A stretch of 46,457 bases of DNA, from assembly GCA_910578735.1 (NCBI GenBank), contig CAJTSQ010000017.1, forward strand, positions 1 through 46,457. The letters run 5' to 3'. The stretch is from an uncultured Oscillospiraceae bacterium (GTDB lineage Bacteria; Bacillota; Clostridia; Oscillospirales; Oscillospiraceae). Shown one piece after another: positions 22,192 to 30,349 of this stretch (the stretch's first letter is position 1; each line of letters opens with the position of its first letter). The notes below the pieces were generated by a model, which ran no database searches, was not told the DNA's origin, and saw only the letters and a program-made list of their open reading frames with translations. Made by a program: the position numbers and the translations under genes.

Positions 22192-23706
22192 TTATTTCTG
22201 CGCCTTGCGCCGGTCCAGAATCTTTTTGAGCAGGGGCCAGCAGAAGGTGAGAATGATAGCGATGAACAGCACACAGGACACAGGACGGGTGACGAAGGTC
22301 ATCCAGCTGCCGTGGCTCATCACCAGGGCCCGGCGCATGTTGGACTCCAGCATGGAGCCCAGCAGCAGGCCCAGCACAAAGGGTCCGGTGGGGAAGTCGC
22401 ATACCTTGAAGAAGAAGCCCAGCAGGGCGGCGATAAACATGATGCCCACATCGAAAAACCGGTTGTTCAGCGCGAACGAACCAACTACACACAGGATGGA
22501 CACAGCGGTCCACACGGTGGGCTGGGACACGTTGAGCACCTTGGCGGAGATCTTGGCAGTGGCCAGGCCGAAGATCAGGAAGACCACGTTGGCCAGCAGC
22601 ATGAGAATCATGATTTGCGCGGTAAAGGAGGCGTTCTCGGTAAACATCTTGATGCCCGGCTGCATGCCGTACATGGTCAGCGAGCCGATGAGGATGGCGG
22701 TCACCGCGTCGCCGGGGATGCCCAGGGTCATCATAGTGGTCATGGCGCCGCCGATGACCGAGTTGTTGGCAGTGGAACTGACAGCCAGACCCTCGATAGA
22801 GCCCTTGCCATACTCCTCAGGGTGCTTACTCATCTTCTTGCCGTTGCCCCAGGCGATGATGGCGGCGATGTCCCCGCCGGCGGCGGGGATGGCGCCGATG
22901 ACGGTGCCCTCAACCGCGGCGATCATAGTGGGGACTACCAGCTCCTTGGCCTGCTGAGCGGTGGGAAGCACCCGGCCCAGGGCCAGGTTGACCTTCCGGG
23001 CCTCCAGCTCCTTCTCCTGCTCCTCCTTGCGGTGGGTGTAGATCTGATAGAGTACCTCGCCGATGCCGAACATGCCGATCATCACGGGGATGAAGGAGAT
23101 TCCGCCCAGCAGGGCGGTCTGCCCAAAGGTAAACCGTTTCACACTCAGGATGGGGTCCAGGCCCACGCAGGACAGCAGGATGCCCGCGGCCCCCAGAATC
23201 AGGCCCTTGAGCACATTGCCGCCGGACACAGCCACCATCATGGACAGGCCGAACAGAGCCAGCATACAGTACTCCGGCGCATTGAAGGAGATGGTAAACT
23301 TGGCGATGGGGGTGGAGAACAGAATCAGGCAGATCGTGGAGAAAAATCCGCCGATAAAGGAATAGATCACGTTGATGCCCAGGGCCAGACCGCCCTTGCC
23401 CTGGCGATACAGGGAGTAGCCGTCGAAGGACTGGGTGATCGAGGCAGGCGTGCCGGGGGTATTCACCAGGATGGCGGAGATGCCGCCGGCGAAGATGGCC
23501 GCGTTCCACAGGCCCATCAGCATGGCAAAGCCGTCAGCCGGGTCGAACCAGAAGGTGATAGGGGTCATAATGGCGATGCCCATGGTGGCCGACAGGCCGG
23601 GCAGCGCGCCGATGGCCGTTCCGATGATGACGCCAACGGCCAGGAAAAAGATCACAGAGGGCTGCAGGCACAACTGCAGGGCGCCCATCCATACTTCAGC
23701 AGTCAT
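22192..23706 (-). CDS. tctA: Tripartite tricarboxylate transporter, large permease subunit TctA
   Basis: 504 residues; ATG 23706 with GGAGATGAG upstream. Highly hydrophobic with about 12 membrane segments and the family's two-fold repeated signature: GTAIGALPGLSATMGIAIMT near the N-terminus and EGTVIGAIPAAGGDIAAII in the middle, plus LVNTPGTPASITQSFDGY. With TctB and the periplasmic-type binding protein TctC it forms a secondary, cation-driven importer for carboxylates. The genes run TctC, TctB, TctA in that order, standard for the family. Substrate probably an aldonate, uronate or related acid given the KDG enzymes. Confidence 0.94.
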   Translation of the reverse strand: MTAEVWMGALQLCLQPSVIFFLAVGVIIGTAIGALPGLSATMGIAIMTPITFWFDPADGFAMLMGLWNAAIFAGGISAILVNTPGTPASITQSFDGYSLYRQGKGGLALGINVIYSFIGGFFSTICLILFSTPIAKFTISFNAPEYCMLALFGLSMMVAVSGGNVLKGLILGAAGILLSCVGLDPILSVKRFTFGQTALLGGISFIPVMIGMFGIGEVLYQIYTHRKEEQEKELEARKVNLALGRVLPTAQQAKELVVPTMIAAVEGTVIGAIPAAGGDIAAIIAWGNGKKMSKHPEEYGKGSIEGLAVSSTANNSVIGGAMTTMMTLGIPGDAVTAILIGSLTMYGMQPGIKMFTENASFTAQIMILMLLANVVFLIFGLATAKISAKVLNVSQPTVWTAVSILCVVGSFALNNRFFDVGIMFIAALLGFFFKVCDFPTGPFVLGLLLGSMLESNMRRALVMSHGSWMTFVTRPVSCVLFIAIILTFCWPLLKKILDRRKAQK

Positions 23707-23722
23707 TGATGTCTCATCTCCT

Positions 23723-24187
23723 TTACATGTTGAATTGGACCTTAAAGCCAACCACAAAGGCGGCGTAAAGGAACACAGTAAAGACCACGGTGTAAATCAG
23801 GTTGTATTTCAGGTTCCGGCCAAAGATGAAGTTGAGGAAGAAGCACAGAACAGGGACGCAGAAGATGAACTGCTTGGTGGTCTGCCACAGAACAAAAAAC
23901 ACCAGGATACCGATGACAGCCAGCACCAGGATTTTCAGATTCTTCTTCAGCTCCTCGTCCAGCTTAAAGTACTGTACGCTGCCCCTCTGAGACAGGCCGC
24001 GGATCATCAGGGCCACGCCCAGAATGCCCACTACAAAGCCCAGCAGCACGGGGAAGAAACCAGCGCCGGGTACGCCGTCTGAGGATTGGGCCCGAAATTT
24101 CATAGTATCTTCCGAGAGCGTGTAGAGCGCCACGGCAAAGCCAAAAATGGCGGTCAGCAGTCCAGGGATGGTATCGCCTTTATGCAT
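23723..24187 (-). CDS. tctB: Tripartite tricarboxylate transporter, small subunit TctB
   Basis: 154 residues with four expected membrane segments (about 8-24, 42-60, 85-103 and 108-145 as a pair), typical of TctB. The N-terminus carries the GVPGAGFFPVLLGFVVGILG segment that is conserved in this family. ATG 24187 follows AAAAGGAGG. The stop is 16 nt before the tctA start. It is the poorly conserved small partner required for transport with TctA. Confidence 0.9.
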   Translation of the reverse strand: MHKGDTIPGLLTAIFGFAVALYTLSEDTMKFRAQSSDGVPGAGFFPVLLGFVVGILGVALMIRGLSQRGSVQYFKLDEELKKNLKILVLAVIGILVFFVLWQTTKQFIFCVPVLCFFLNFIFGRNLKYNLIYTVVFTVFLYAAFVVGFKVQFNM

Positions 24188-24220
24188 ATTCGGGGGCCTC
24201 CTTTTCTTCTAGTTATAAGA

Positions 24221-24252
24221 AGGCCGCGCCCACACCTGCCTGGGCGCGGCCT
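24221..24252 (-). terminator. Intercistronic hairpin between tctC and tctB
   Basis: AGGCCGCGCCCA pairs perfectly with TGGGCGCGGCCT over an 8-nt loop. It is followed on the minus strand by TCTTATAACT, so it is probably an mRNA stabiliser or attenuator giving more binding protein than permease. Confidence 0.65.
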
Positions 24253-24266
24253 ATTTCAGCGTCTAT

Positions 24267-25301
24267 TTACGCAATGCCGAGCTTGGGAATCAGATCGCCG
24301 TAGTAGGCCAGCTCAGAGGCGGCCTTGGCGTCCATGTCAGTGCCGTTCAGATAGGCGTGCTCGAAGCCGCGCTCGGCCAGCAGGTCCTTCACGGCGTCGG
24401 AGTTGATAGCGGTCTCAGAGGCGGCGACCAGAACATCGATCACATCCTGGGGAGTGTCCTTGGGCACAGCGAAGCCGCCCCAGCCCTGGATGGTGATGTC
24501 GATGCCCATCTCCTGGGCGGTCTGCACGTCGGGCACCACGGAGGAGTGACCCTCGCCCAGAATGGCCAGAACCTTGAAGTCGCCGGAGTCCACGTTGGTC
24601 TTCACCTCAGAGGGACTGACAGTGACGGCCTGAATGTTGTTGCCCAGCAGGGCGGCCACGGCGGGAGCCGCACCGTCGAAGGGGACGTGAGTGAACTCCA
24701 CACCGCACTTGTCCTCAATAGAGGCAGCGGCCACGTGCCAGATGGAACCGGTGCCGGAGTTGCCCACCTGGACCTCACCGGGATGCTCCTTGGCGTAGTC
24801 GACAAACTCCTGGAAGGTGTTCCAGGGGGCATCGGCCCGGACGGTGACGGCGGCGGGGATGGTCATGGCGCGGCCGATGAACTTGAAGTCGTCGGTGGAC
24901 AGGTCGGTGAAGCCCAGGGCCCGCAGCATGGTGGACTCAACGGGCATATAGGCGATGGTGTAGCCGTCGGGGTTGGAGTTGCGGACCTGCTCCAGGCCGA
25001 TGGCGCCGGAAGCGCCGGTGACGTTGGAGACCACGATGGTGGTGCCCAGAGCCTTCTCCAGCTCGGAGGCGTAGATGCGGGCGGTGGTGTCAGAAGCGCC
25101 GCCGGCAGAGTAGGGGACGATCAGGGAGATCTGCTTGTTGCCGGGGAAGTCGGTCTTCGGGGTGCTGCTCTTGTCAGCGGAGGTGCTGGCGGAGGAGGGG
25201 GTGCCGGCGCTGCTGTTGCTCTTGTTGTCGTTGCCGCCGCCGCAAGCGGCCAGAGACAGGAGCATAGCTGCGGACAGGGCGAGGCTGAGAATCTTTTTCA
25301 T
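24267..25301 (-). CDS. tctC: Solute-binding lipoprotein of the tripartite tricarboxylate transporter, TctC
   Basis: 344 residues from ATG 25301; upstream in-frame start at 25322 lies in the leader. Residues 1-20 are a lipoprotein signal peptide (ALSAAMLLSLAAC) with Cys20 as the lipid-attachment site. A Ser/Asn/Lys/Thr-rich linker (about 22-55) spaces the domain from the membrane. The binding domain shows the TctC pattern: ISLIVPYSAGGASDTTARIY, then GASGAIGLEQVRNSNPDGYT, and GGFAVPKDTPQDVIDVL. It would capture the carboxylate outside the cell and pass it to TctAB. A hairpin after it probably raises its expression above the permease genes. Confidence 0.94.
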   Translation of the reverse strand: MKKILSLALSAAMLLSLAACGGGNDNKSNSSAGTPSSASTSADKSSTPKTDFPGNKQISLIVPYSAGGASDTTARIYASELEKALGTTIVVSNVTGASGAIGLEQVRNSNPDGYTIAYMPVESTMLRALGFTDLSTDDFKFIGRAMTIPAAVTVRADAPWNTFQEFVDYAKEHPGEVQVGNSGTGSIWHVAAASIEDKCGVEFTHVPFDGAAPAVAALLGNNIQAVTVSPSEVKTNVDSGDFKVLAILGEGHSSVVPDVQTAQEMGIDITIQGWGGFAVPKDTPQDVIDVLVAASETAINSDAVKDLLAERGFEHAYLNGTDMDAKAASELAYYGDLIPKLGIA

Positions 25302-25368
25302 TTTCAATCCCTTTCTTTTCATCAGAATTATGTTGACAGTGTGTGAGATTCACACGGAGTCACGAAAC

Positions 25369-26253
25369 TTAGAGGTAGGGGGCGACGGTCTCCTTCAGCT
25401 GAGCCACCTGCTCAGGGGTGAGGTCCAGCAGGGGCTTGTGCATGTAGCCGCCGGTCACGCCCCGGAAGGTGAGGATGTTTTTGAAGATGGACATGTCGCC
25501 GCCGAACTGCATGATCTGCACCAGCTTGGTGGCGGCAACCTGGGCCTTGCGGGCTTCGGCCAGGTCGCCGGCCTGGAAGGCCTTGTACACGGCCACGAAG
25601 GCCTCAGGGAAGGGGCCGGAACAGCCGGACACCACGCCGTCACAGCCGCAGACCAGGCAGGGCAGGAACAGGTCGTCCGCTCCGGGCACCACAGAGAAGT
25701 CTCCGCCCCGCACTTGAAGGTACTCGTTCACCCGGCGCACGTCGGGCCAGCTGTACTTGACGCCCACCACATTCTTGCAGGCGGCGGCAATCTCCTCCAT
25801 GGTGGCGGCGGTGATGTCGTTCTTGGCCAGCTGGGGGATGACGTAGACATAGACGGAGAAGTCCTCCGGCAGCGCGGCGCACACCCGCTTGTAGTACTCC
25901 ACCATGGCCCGGGGGCTCACGCCGAAGTAGCTGGGGGTGACCACGCCCACACCGTCCGCGCCAATCTTATGGGCATGCCGGGCCAGGCGGATGGTCTCCG
26001 CCTCGGTCATGGCGCCGGTGTGGATGAACACGGTCACCCGGCCGGCGGCCTTCTTGACCACGGTCTCGGCCACCAGCTCCCGCTCCTCCGCGGACATGAG
26101 ATACATCTCACCGGTGGTACCACAGGGATACAGGCACTGCACCCCTTTTTGAATGAGGAACTCGGTCTGTTCCTCCAGGGCGGCCACATCCACTTTTCCA
26201 TCCTCGGTGAAGGGGGTGGTCATGGCCGTGATGACTCCAAACAGTTTTTTCAT
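25369..26253 (-). CDS. DapA-superfamily (dihydrodipicolinate synthase/N-acetylneuraminate lyase) aldolase
   Basis: 294 residues; ATG 26253 after AAAAGGAGGTAA. A (beta/alpha)8 class I aldolase: CGTTGE (Thr46-Thr47) in the phosphate/carboxylate-binding loop, Tyr137 in YVYVIP and Schiff-base Lys166 (VVGVKYS). The family includes lysine-pathway DapA, sialate lyase, KDG aldolase and several sugar-acid dehydratases. Standing first in an operon with a carboxylate transporter, KDPG aldolase and KDG kinase under IclR-type control, it more probably acts on a 2-oxo sugar acid (aldolase or 5-dehydro-4-deoxyglucarate dehydratase-like) than in lysine synthesis. The exact reaction is undetermined. Confidence 0.88.
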   Translation of the reverse strand: MKKLFGVITAMTTPFTEDGKVDVAALEEQTEFLIQKGVQCLYPCGTTGEMYLMSAEERELVAETVVKKAAGRVTVFIHTGAMTEAETIRLARHAHKIGADGVGVVTPSYFGVSPRAMVEYYKRVCAALPEDFSVYVYVIPQLAKNDITAATMEEIAAACKNVVGVKYSWPDVRRVNEYLQVRGGDFSVVPGADDLFLPCLVCGCDGVVSGCSGPFPEAFVAVYKAFQAGDLAEARKAQVAATKLVQIMQFGGDMSIFKNILTFRGVTGGYMHKPLLDLTPEQVAQLKETVAPYL

Positions 26254-26322
26254 CAAATTACCTCCTTTTCTCTTGTAATTCGTTCAGAATTGCTGAATGA
26301 ACGTTCCGCATTTTTCATGTTC

Positions 26323-26357
26323 AAGCGGATTTTAGCACATCTAATTCCGCTTGTCAA
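26323..26357 (-). promoter_or_regulatory. Operon promoter with overlapping palindrome
   Basis: On the minus strand TTGACA (plus 26352-26357), 17 bp, TAAAAT (plus 26329-26334). The AAGCGGA/TCCGCTT inverted repeat (26323-26329 and 26346-26352) overlaps the -10 and adjoins the -35, a good candidate IclR-type operator. A further TTCCGC lies at 26304. Confidence 0.65.
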
Positions 26358-26407
26358 CATGGTCATTGTAATTTTTATAACCTTTATACAGTTTTTTGAT
26401 TTAGCCA

Positions 26408-26436
26408 TTGACATCTTCCACAAAGCACGCTAGGAT
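26408..26436 (+). promoter_or_regulatory. Promoter of the IclR-family gene
   Basis: Perfect TTGACA (26408-26413), 17-bp spacer, TAGGAT (26431-26436). It diverges from the operon promoter, with 50 bp between the two -35 boxes. Confidence 0.75.
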
Positions 26437-26509
26437 AGAGAAAAGCAGGCGTGCCCTCCCTGACGCCGCCCGGGTGCGCCAACAACTACAGACAATGAAG
26501 GTGACGACC

Positions 26510-27343
26510 ATGCACCCGATCCGAAATTCCCTGGAATCGACAGAGGCCGGTGAGGCAGCCGGCAGCCGGGTCTCCTCCACCGCGAAGGCCCTGCGTATTT
26601 TAGATTGTTTTACCCTGACACAGCCAGAGTTGAGCCTGGCCCAGATCAGCCGGATGCTGGAGATGCCCAAGAGCACCCTGCTCAACCAGCTGCGCACTCT
26701 GGAGGAGGGCGGCTTTCTCTCCCGCTCCCGAGACAACCACACCTACCGCCTGGGCTATAAGCTGATGGAGCGCAGCTACTGTGCCCGCTCCTCCATCCCG
26801 GTGGTCCAGTATGCCATCCCGGTGATGGAAGACCTGCAGGTGGCCACCGGTGAGATCATCTACCTTACCACCCACATCAACGGCCTGGTCTTCTATTTGG
26901 AGTGCGTCTTTCCCAGCCGGCGGTCTATTTCCTACTCCATCTCGGGCAAGCTGCTGCCCATGCACTGCACCGGCTGCGGCAAGGCCATGCTCAGTCAGAT
27001 GCCCACGGAACAGGTGGAGTCTATCATCGCCCACCACGGCCTGCCCGCCATAACCCAGAATACCATCACCGACCGTGACCGGCTGATGGAGACCTTGGCC
27101 GCCTACCGCCGGCAGGGCTATGCGCTGGACAACGAGGAGGAGACGGTGGGCGTCAAGTGCGTCGCCATGGCCATCCGCACCGGCCGGGGCGACGTGGCCG
27201 GCGCGTTGAGCATCTCCGGCTCCACCGTCTCCATCGACGGGGAGTTGGTGGAGCGATACGCCGCCCTGCTGGGCCGGGCCTGCAACGCCCTGTCCCCCTA
27301 CGCCCATCTGTTCCCCGCCATTCAGCTGGAGTCCAGCCTGTAG
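26510..27343 (+). CDS. IclR-family transcriptional regulator
   Basis: 277 residues from ATG 26510 (GAAGGTGA 5 nt before); earlier in-frame starts at 26408 (the -35 itself) and 26495 are rejected. The winged HTH (about 18-75) contains VSSTAKALRILDCFTLTQPE, LSLAQISRMLEMPKSTLLNQ and LRTLEEGGFLSR. The effector-binding domain (about 90-265) includes LPMHCTGCGKAMLSQMP and GYALDNEEETVGVKCVAMAI, both IclR-typical. KdgR-type members repress sugar-acid operons and respond to KDG or related acids. Divergence from the DapA-TctCBA-aldolase-kinase operon, sharing a 250-bp control region with palindromes, makes it the likely regulator. Ends in an intrinsic terminator. Confidence 0.92.
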   Translation: MHPIRNSLESTEAGEAAGSRVSSTAKALRILDCFTLTQPELSLAQISRMLEMPKSTLLNQLRTLEEGGFLSRSRDNHTYRLGYKLMERSYCARSSIPVVQYAIPVMEDLQVATGEIIYLTTHINGLVFYLECVFPSRRSISYSISGKLLPMHCTGCGKAMLSQMPTEQVESIIAHHGLPAITQNTITDRDRLMETLAAYRRQGYALDNEEETVGVKCVAMAIRTGRGDVAGALSISGSTVSIDGELVERYAALLGRACNALSPYAHLFPAIQLESSL

Positions 27344-27356
27344 ACCAGCAAGCTTT

Positions 27357-27391
27357 CAATCAGCCTCTCCGGGCCGGAGAGGTTGATTTTT
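27357..27391 (+). terminator. Intrinsic terminator after the IclR gene
   Basis: AATCAGCCTCTCCGG pairs with CCGGAGAGG-TTGATT and is followed by TTTTTT. Confidence 0.9.
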
Positions 27392-27443
27392 TCTCTGCCA
27401 AAAGGGCATTTTTATACATGGCTTTTTTTGATGAAAATAACCT

Positions 27444-27471
27444 GTTCACAGGCGGGATTTCTTGCTATAAT
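27444..27471 (+). promoter_or_regulatory. Extended -10 promoter of hemW
   Basis: TGCTATAAT (TATAAT at 27466-27471) with an extended -10 TG. The -35 region (TGTTCA, 27444-27449) at 16 bp is weak. Confidence 0.6.
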
Positions 27472-27498
27472 AAGGACAATACTAAAGGGGGCACGCGC

Positions 27499-28713
27499 AT
27501 GAAAGACAGGGAGGACAAGCTGGGGCTGTATGTCCACATCCCATTCTGCCGCAGCAAATGCGATTACTGTGACTTTTACTCTCTGGCGGGGCAGGACGCC
27601 CGGATGGCCGACTATCAGAAGGCCCTCCTGGCCCATCTGAAAGAAACTGCCCTGTCGGCTCACAGTTTTTCGGTGGATACCATCTACTTTGGCGGCGGCA
27701 CCCCCACCTATTTTGGGGAAAAGCGCCTGCGGGAACTGCTCTCCACAATCAAGAAACACTACCATGTGGACAAGGACGCGGAAATCACCTTTGAGGCCAA
27801 CCCGGACAGCGCCGATTTTAAAGCCCTGCGCGCCCTGCGCCGGGCGGGGTTTAACCGGATTTCCCTGGGCCTGCAGTCCGCCTGCCCGCAGGAGCTGGCC
27901 GCCGTCCGCCGTCCCCACACCGTGGAACAGGGGGATGAGGCGGTGGCCGCCGCCCGCCGGGCCAAGCTGAAAAATCTCTCTCTTGACCTGATTTACGGCC
28001 TGCCCGGTCAGACTATGGCCAGCTGGCAGCGGACTGTGGAGCACGCCCTGTCCCTGTCTCCGGAACATCTGTCCTGCTACGGATTGAAGGTGGAGGAGGG
28101 CACCCCTCTGGCCGCCCGTGTGGCCGCAGGGGAGGTCCTGCCCGACGACGACGCCCAGGCCGATCTGTACCTGTGGACCGTGGAGCGGCTGGCCCAGGCC
28201 GGATATGAGCAGTATGAAATTTCTAACTTCGCCAGGCCCGGCCTGGCGTCCAGGCATAACCTGCGCTATTGGCTCACCCAGCCCTACATCGGCTTTGGCC
28301 CCGGGGCCCACTCCGACTTTGGGGGCCGGCGGTACGCCTGGGTCCGGGACCTGGACAGCTATGTCAAGGGCGTGCTGGAGGGGGGCAGGCTCCTGGACAG
28401 CGAGGAGCTGATCCCCCAGGACGAGCGGGGCAGCGAGTACCTGATGCTCCGCCTGCGCACCACCCGGGGTATTGAGGAGTGGGAGTACCGCGGCAGTTAT
28501 TTTATGGAGTTCACCCCCATTCAGGCCCGGCTGGTCCAATTTGCCCGACAGGGGTGGGCAGAAAAAACTCCGGAGGGCCGCTGGCGGCTGACCCCCAGGG
28601 GTTTTCTGGTCTCCAACCAACTGATCGGCGACCTGCTGGAGCGGCAGGAGCGGGCCCAGCTGTCCGATCTGCTCCCCCTGGTCCAGGCCCGGTATCAGGG
28701 GAAAAAGCCCTAG
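27499..28713 (+). CDS. hemW: Radical SAM family heme chaperone HemW
   Basis: 404 residues; ATG 27499 after AAAGGGGG. A much longer open frame upstream overlaps the IclR gene and is not coding. The radical SAM cluster motif CxxxCxxC is Cys17-Cys21-Cys24 (HIPFCRSKCDYCDFYS), followed by GGGTPTYF, EANPDSADFKALRALRRAG and FNRISLGLQS. The C-terminal HemN/HemW domain has YEISNFARPGLASRHNLRYW and GFGPGAHSDFGGRRY. HemW lacks the extra Cys of true coproporphyrinogen dehydrogenase HemN, as here, and is thought to deliver heme. No other heme genes are in the window; genes with a HemW-like product are often annotated as coproporphyrinogen III oxidase. Confidence 0.92.
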   Translation: MKDREDKLGLYVHIPFCRSKCDYCDFYSLAGQDARMADYQKALLAHLKETALSAHSFSVDTIYFGGGTPTYFGEKRLRELLSTIKKHYHVDKDAEITFEANPDSADFKALRALRRAGFNRISLGLQSACPQELAAVRRPHTVEQGDEAVAAARRAKLKNLSLDLIYGLPGQTMASWQRTVEHALSLSPEHLSCYGLKVEEGTPLAARVAAGEVLPDDDAQADLYLWTVERLAQAGYEQYEISNFARPGLASRHNLRYWLTQPYIGFGPGAHSDFGGRRYAWVRDLDSYVKGVLEGGRLLDSEELIPQDERGSEYLMLRLRTTRGIEEWEYRGSYFMEFTPIQARLVQFARQGWAEKTPEGRWRLTPRGFLVSNQLIGDLLERQERAQLSDLLPLVQARYQGKKP

Positions 28714-28856
28714 GCCCGGGCACCGCCCGCCCGCGCGCCGGACGTATTTTTTACAAATTATTACAGGTAAATTTTCTCCATCGGACAGCGAAAGCTTAAT
28801 TTTTTCCTCCTCGGTCCGTCTTTTTTTACAATTCCTCGATCTCCACGCAATTTTTG

Positions 28857-28885
28857 TTGCAAGCGGGATATAATAGTGCTATAAT
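28857..28885 (+). promoter_or_regulatory. Promoter of murA
   Basis: TTGCAA (28857-28862), 17-bp spacer, TATAAT (28880-28885). A second TATAAT-like box lies inside the spacer. The 282-bp gap between hemW and murA also holds TTTACA-AATTA-TTACAG (28750-28766), resembling the response-regulator box, and a GGCGCGCGCGCC palindrome in the leader. Confidence 0.7.
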
Positions 28886-28995
28886 ATAAAAGATTTAGTC
28901 TGTTCTGCGGCCCTGCCGCGCTGAACCGATATTACATATGGCGCGCGCGCCGTATCGCCGATAGAGTCCAAGCTATGGAGAAGAGGGTGCATTCG

Positions 28996-30291
28996 TTGAC
29001 CAAATATCTGATCCGCGGGGGAAATCCCCTGCGTGGTACCATCCAGATCAGCGGGGCCAAAAACGCCGCTGTCGCGATTATTCCCGCAGCCCTTCTGGTA
29101 GACGGTGTCTGCCGCATTGAAAATGTTCCGCAAATCAGCGATGTGACGCTGATTCTTCAAATTTTACGTGAGCTGGGGGCGGACGTCCGCAGCATCAATC
29201 GAACCACGGTGGAGGTGGACTGTTCCCACATCCGCAACCGCCAGGTCCCCTACGAGCTGGCCCGGAAAATCAGGGCCAGCTATTATCTGGTGGGCGCCCT
29301 TCTCAGCCGGTTTGGCTGGGCTGAGGTCCCCCTGCCCGGCGGCTGCGACCTGGGCGGGCGCCCGGTAGACCAGCACATCAAGGGCTTTGTGGCCATGGGG
29401 GCTGAGGTGGATGTGCGCAACGGCCTGATCTACGCCCGCGTACCCAACGGGGCCCGCCTGTCCGGGGGCCAGGTGTATCTGGACATCGTGTCTGTGGGCG
29501 CCACTATGAATATTATGCTGGCCGCCACCCTGGCCAGCGGTATGACCATCATCGAAAACGCCGCCAAGGAGCCCCACATCGTGGACCTGGCCAACTTCCT
29601 CAACTCCATGGGCGCCGATATCCGGGGCGCCGGCACGGATGTTATCAAGGTCCGCGGGGTGGAGCGGCTGAAGGGCGGCGCCTACTCCATTATCCCCGAT
29701 CAGATCGAGGCGGGCACCTATATGGCCGCCGTGGCCGCCGCGGGGGGCGAGGTACTCATCAAAAATGTCATCCCCAAACACCTGGAGTGCATCACCGCCA
29801 AGCTGGTGGAGATGGGGGTGGATGTGGAAGAACAGGACGACGACATCCTCCTGCGCCGGAACGGTCCGCTCACCCGGGTCAATGTGAAGACCATGCCCTA
29901 CCCCGGCTTCCCCACCGATATGCAGCCCCAAATCGCCGCCGTACTGTGCATCGCTCAGGGGACCAGCGTACTCACCGAGGGGGTGTGGGACAACCGCTAC
30001 CGCTATGTGGACGAGTTCCGCCGCATGGGGGCCCAGATCCAGGTGGACGGCAAGGTGGCCGTTGTCGAGGGAGTGGACCACCTGACGGGGGCCCCCGTCC
30101 ACGCCTGCGACCTGCGGGCCGGGGCCGCCATGGTCATCGCCGGGCTGGCTGCGCAGGGCGTCACCGAGATCGATGGCGTTCACCACATCGAGCGGGGCTA
30201 CGAGACCATCGTAGAGAAGCTGGCCGCCGTGGGGGCTGACATCCGGATCGTCAACACCCCCGAGGAGGAGAACCAGGCCCAAGCGGGATAA
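28996..30291 (+). CDS. murA: UDP-N-acetylglucosamine 1-carboxyvinyltransferase
   Basis: 431 residues. TTG 28996 (MTKYLIRGGNPLRG) is preferred since AGAAGAGGG lies before it and the family starts near this motif; ATG 28975 is an alternative with a poor RBS. The enzyme adds enolpyruvate from PEP to UDP-GlcNAc, the first committed step of peptidoglycan synthesis in the cytoplasm. The two-lobed EPSP-synthase fold is complete: SGAKNAAVAIIPA with Lys22, and the loop VPLPGGCDLGGRPVDQH with catalytic Cys117, the residue that fosfomycin modifies. DIVSVGATMNIMLAA, GTYMAAVAAAGG and PGFPTDMQPQ are further family blocks. It shares its transcript region with the yycJ and rlmH genes, separated by a hairpin. 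Confidence 0.95.
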   Translation: MTKYLIRGGNPLRGTIQISGAKNAAVAIIPAALLVDGVCRIENVPQISDVTLILQILRELGADVRSINRTTVEVDCSHIRNRQVPYELARKIRASYYLVGALLSRFGWAEVPLPGGCDLGGRPVDQHIKGFVAMGAEVDVRNGLIYARVPNGARLSGGQVYLDIVSVGATMNIMLAATLASGMTIIENAAKEPHIVDLANFLNSMGADIRGAGTDVIKVRGVERLKGGAYSIIPDQIEAGTYMAAVAAAGGEVLIKNVIPKHLECITAKLVEMGVDVEEQDDDILLRRNGPLTRVNVKTMPYPGFPTDMQPQIAAVLCIAQGTSVLTEGVWDNRYRYVDEFRRMGAQIQVDGKVAVVEGVDHLTGAPVHACDLRAGAAMVIAGLAAQGVTEIDGVHHIERGYETIVEKLAAVGADIRIVNTPEEENQAQAG

Positions 30292-30302
30292 AAAATTGGC
30301 AG

Positions 30303-30333
30303 GGGCGGCCCAGAGGCCGCCCCCATTTCTTTT
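30303..30333 (+). terminator. Terminator between murA and the MBL-fold gene
   Basis: GGGGCGGCC pairs with GGCCGCCCC over a 4-nt loop and is followed by ATTTCTTTT. Some read-through is likely since the next gene has no visible promoter of its own. Confidence 0.8.
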
Positions 30334-30349
30334 GAAAGGAGATACGCCT

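Noticed and set aside
22045..23709. 554-codon plus-strand frame opposite tctA
   Set aside because: Antisense to an intact TctA permease; His/Gln/Gly-rich translation without a start signal.
28750..28766. TTTACA-AATTA-TTACAG before murA as another response-regulator site
   Set aside because: The first 13 bases match the response-regulator box, but the second hexamer is weak and no -10 lies about 20 nt downstream on either strand; AT-rich chance match is possible.
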